This document shows positions 63,501 through 64,000 of a DNA stretch of 64,000 nt, one piece after another. How positions within the stretch are numbered: the first letter of the stretch is position 1; every line of letters starts with the position of its first letter. Made by a program: the position numbers and the translations under genes. The notes below the pieces were generated by a model that worked only from the letters and a program-made list of their open reading frames with translations, did no database searches and had not been told where the DNA came from. Source of the stretch: Thermohalobaculum sp039822785 (GTDB taxonomy: Bacteria > Pseudomonadota > Alphaproteobacteria > Rhodobacterales > Rhodobacteraceae); contig JBCBMO010000001.1 in assembly GCA_039822785.1 (NCBI GenBank), positions 635,534 to 699,533 on the forward strand. Direction: 5' to 3'.

Positions 63501-63991
63501 TCTTCGGCGGCGCGCAGCTCAGCCCCGGCGAGTACACCTTCACCTATGAGGCCTTCAGCGGGCGGGGCGGCAGCGGCGAGAGCCTCGGCCGCGAGAGCAT
63601 GACCTTCACCGTCACAGACCCCGAGCCGACGACCTACTTCGAGGCCGCCCTCTGGACCACCGACGCGCGGCAGGACCGCATGATCGCGGAAGTCGAGCAC
63701 GGCGCGGTGCTGGACGCCGACCTCCTGGAGGACGCGGGGCCCATCACCTTGGCCTTCACCGCGACCGAGGACGCCCCCGACTTCGCCTCCGTCGCCCTCA
63801 GCTACAACGGCCAGACCCAGGTCGAGAACGTCTCGCCCTATGCGCTCTTCAGCGACAACGCCCGCGGCAACTTCTTCGGCGATGCGGGCTTCGAGGAGGG
63901 CGCCTACACCGTCGACGTGACGCTCTACTCAGACCGCGACGCCCGCGGCACGACAGTCGAAACCTTCACCTACGACTTCGAATTCACCTAA
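57560..63991 (+). CDS. Giant RTX protein with CEMIP-like beta-helix, G8 domain and Ig-like tail
   Basis: 2143 residues from ATG 57560. Order: an N-terminal region with Cys (ARCPVTGEAVCFCGLDEDD) and an acidic stretch; a right-handed beta-helix region (about 234-700) resembling the hyaluronan-binding CEMIP/TMEM2 region (KYPIHWHMSGDASG, IHGTSNVLFDDNVIYDHIGH, HGVFMEDGSETGNVI); a G8 domain (about 995-1087, ARWSDVEAWGG ... GGLFQAGTETDP); RTX Ca-binding nonapeptides (about 1129-1281, GGNGNDTLNGGQGNDYLAG); two SdrD-B-like domains (about 1362-1592); cadherin-like/VCBS domains (about 1592-1775); three Ig-like repeats with PYALF (about 1779-2143). Probably exported by a type 1 system; the exporter in this window is the peptidase type, so the partner is uncertain. 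Confidence 0.82.
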   Translation: MALTSARCPVTGEAVCFCGLDEDDPARQPVTTIFEADDQEGVLQGRTFEYSVEGLTSTAENDGFLLSDGNTDKVHFVGGDDVIKDFTIGEDALTIDLPGLQLAVDDVSTNADFVAMIEAATLVEANGQAAGSTLEAYVCEHPEDAADLVLVVRSAEGQAEHSVKLIGLASEIGIEALEAAGAIVEPHDAETSEHDHSDGPVAATDMAAMADHDGHDEMMPDVIEDDNAFLMAMGEGSRIEIHAADASKESWTQLSQSAFAGDSVLHFTEDTGWEIGDKIAIAPSGQDYTEDEEREILRISDDGKTVTLDKPLEFDHYGKVETYTDGNNSWQVDMRAEVALLSRNVTIQGDADSVDDGYGAHTMVMHGAEQHISGAEFYRVGQEGILGKYPIHWHMSGDASGQYVTNVSVHESYQKGATIHGTSNVLFDDNVIYDHIGHGVFMEDGSETGNVIKGNLVFGTHASKTGEPIPTDRTDVSSYWIENVSNTFIGNHAAGSENVGFFIAPATETGPHGLSEGMDVPNDADDFYFVGNTASSSEFGVFLDGHIDDQTLEHLDGQNFSLDGSLWFVDTTAYANRDVGLWSFKGNASDNYVVVTDAKLADNASNLEVRGDDFLFIDSVSIGETDNIAAEKNTANIGVKTYRNSDAAMIDVYFVNFDNDPDDIAISLQEGELKTYGDNFQDITFESVDNELVFRDTTALLRPDDAFNTVARDDGSLTGVQGGAWITRNLPGEPQRAGYNSYEDPNLDNAWITTEGAMGVTEFYLLGTRADQHKAMTVTRSVDNLKFEQDLWMSRATAGGQDLYQFITPTSDDQEAAFLVELGGPDNVFPRSFDLSLDGIRVGEAVVYEIPNVASYSASFSVGRVESMDDLFAADGTSALVKDGSLFIRVVGVRATNETYLGTSPDDQIFGEFMGTESPGGYAISFNVTPLNSNSNDFQEYGEATFDTDLLDALGDTDGYVSTKAANTDLILPEAPVSHEIHESTSNTVVVTDEMARWSDVEAWGGAEPGAEDIVVVGPGQTIVIDQSATVKGIIVDGGNLIVEDAPGGEENAIKLVSDYVLVTNGGLFQAGTETDPLDRDFILELTGDDPEFDLYVTNILNGLVENTIFANAVDHVYLPPDPEVPENVIHGTPDDETLSGTNGNDVLYGYGGNDLLRGGNGDDTAFGGEGEDNLQGGNGNDTLNGGQGNDYLAGSYDDDIVSGGSGDDEVYGDYGKDVLYGDAGEDKVGGGDDDDILYGGDGDDSLIGGLGEHSGNDILVGGAGADTLNGGAGNDIYVFETAQDSTANRRDTIQQFSAAEDKLDVSALEITSIDELTITLSSNQTIVRHDGSGFEVLIQGRHTLQASNFVFAGADDAEEPGIVQGRFYTDMDGDRAFDDGEDVGAADHRVDLLQNGVVLVSTSTNANGFYSFQDVAPGDGYSLRFHHEDAATDFVTAGGNIGPEGNFNTTPFTVDADQTVRQNALLEAPVEPGVVRGYFYTDQDDDGVRDGGDQDPPAAGHRVELRQGDALVTFTTTNANGFYSFSDVDPGAGYFVRFYHNDATTDFDEGKGSFTDNAFVGGGGNLNSRTFSVAADQTVSGIDAVLEPANTAPVALDDRASTEEDTRVTVDVLANDRDGDGDTLTVSIDGAPTGGTAFVNGQNKIVFTPTANFTGTATVGYAIADGKGGRDTATLEIAVGAVNDAPVALADALPAEVEQGAEVRIAISTLLANDRDDDGDTLSITAVQGGVIDGGDVVLDTATAGTVSFSYTLSDGTEQVQAPAVEFTVTAPPPPPVEVSLDLVFFDALNDQALEAIEDGAEITLSPEMLGNLTVEALTAPGNGVESIAFTLDSGHRQVENSVPYALFGNSGQDFAGGPLAPGQHTLTVTAHSGNGATGTVLATETVSFTVAEEAPDPSETMPAFDVALHATEGDQAQLAVLEDGTVLTAEMLGNQPITIVATTEEPFDGSLYVAVEGLGGRIENLAPYALFSDNGRGDLFGGAQLSPGEYTFTYEAFSGRGGSGESLGRESMTFTVTDPEPTTYFEAALWTTDARQDRMIAEVEHGAVLDADLLEDAGPITLAFTATEDAPDFASVALSYNGQTQVENVSPYALFSDNARGNFFGDAGFEEGAYTVDVTLYSDRDARGTTVETFTYDFEFT

Positions 63992-64000
63992 AGCCCCCGC

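Noticed and set aside
61484..63700. 738-residue minus-strand open frame opposite the RTX tail
   Set aside because: Low-complexity Arg/Gly/Val-rich translation with no domain; it reflects the high GC codon positions of the plus-strand gene.
44190..64000. A second tRNA-Ser 3' end marking the far end of the island
   Set aside because: No stretch matching the tRNA 3' part (TTCGAATCCCGCTCCCTCCG) was seen; the boundary may be outside the window.

Overview
High-GC bacterial chromosome segment. The gene set points to an alphaproteobacterium of the Rhodobacterales type (inference): ccr and meaA of the ethylmalonyl-CoA pathway, aerobic cobaltochelatase genes cobS and cobT near bolA and a J-domain gene, murA followed by a DUF2948 gene, a DUF2125-like gene, a VPLPA-CTERM protein and TRAP transporters.

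Region 1 (1-37.3 kb) is mostly a densely packed chromosomal backbone with many 1-8 base stop/start overlaps. In order it holds: a partial ECF sigma factor; a DUF983/Nudix pair; rpmG with a clear terminator; an alpha/beta hydrolase; meaA and ccr, here separated by a sulfotransferase-like gene and a membrane-protein gene; a BOF-domain periplasmic protein; a RecD-like helicase coupled to a frameshifted DUF2125-like gene; tRNA-Thr(GGU); murA with partners; a GlxA-type regulator; a D-2-hydroxyacid dehydrogenase; a complete TRAP system; a glutathione S-transferase; a TPP riboswitch controlling a thiM-like/thiD/tenA operon; tRNA-Arg(UCU); an EamA exporter; a VPLPA-CTERM protein; gatB; bolA; and the J-domain/DUF3253/cobS/VOC/membrane/cobT run.

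Region 2 (37.3-44.2 kb) is a decayed integrated element next to tRNA-Ser(GGA). It has a P4-type integrase, an excisionase-like gene cut by an in-frame amber codon, a RepA-like helicase gene broken by an internal inversion of about 0.5 kb plus frameshifts and a stop, a few small phage/plasmid-type genes, an HNH endonuclease, and an IS3-family element that carries two hairpin repeats and is interrupted by an IS6-like element.

Region 3 (44.3-64 kb) is an export and surface-protein locus. On the minus strand there is a five-gene overlapping operon (hypothetical, secreted coiled-coil protein, CHAT protease, TpsA, TpsB), followed by a short double-glycine-leader peptide, a HlyD-type adaptor and a C39-peptidase ABC exporter. 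On the plus strand there is a second small peptide with a GA-type leader and a 2143-residue RTX protein with a CEMIP-like beta-helix, a G8 domain placed after it, calcium-binding repeats and Ig-like tail repeats. The peptides, the peptidase-type exporter, the CHAT/two-partner-secretion operon and the giant RTX protein are the best candidates for an undescribed secretion-linked system. The functional link between them is inferred from proximity only.
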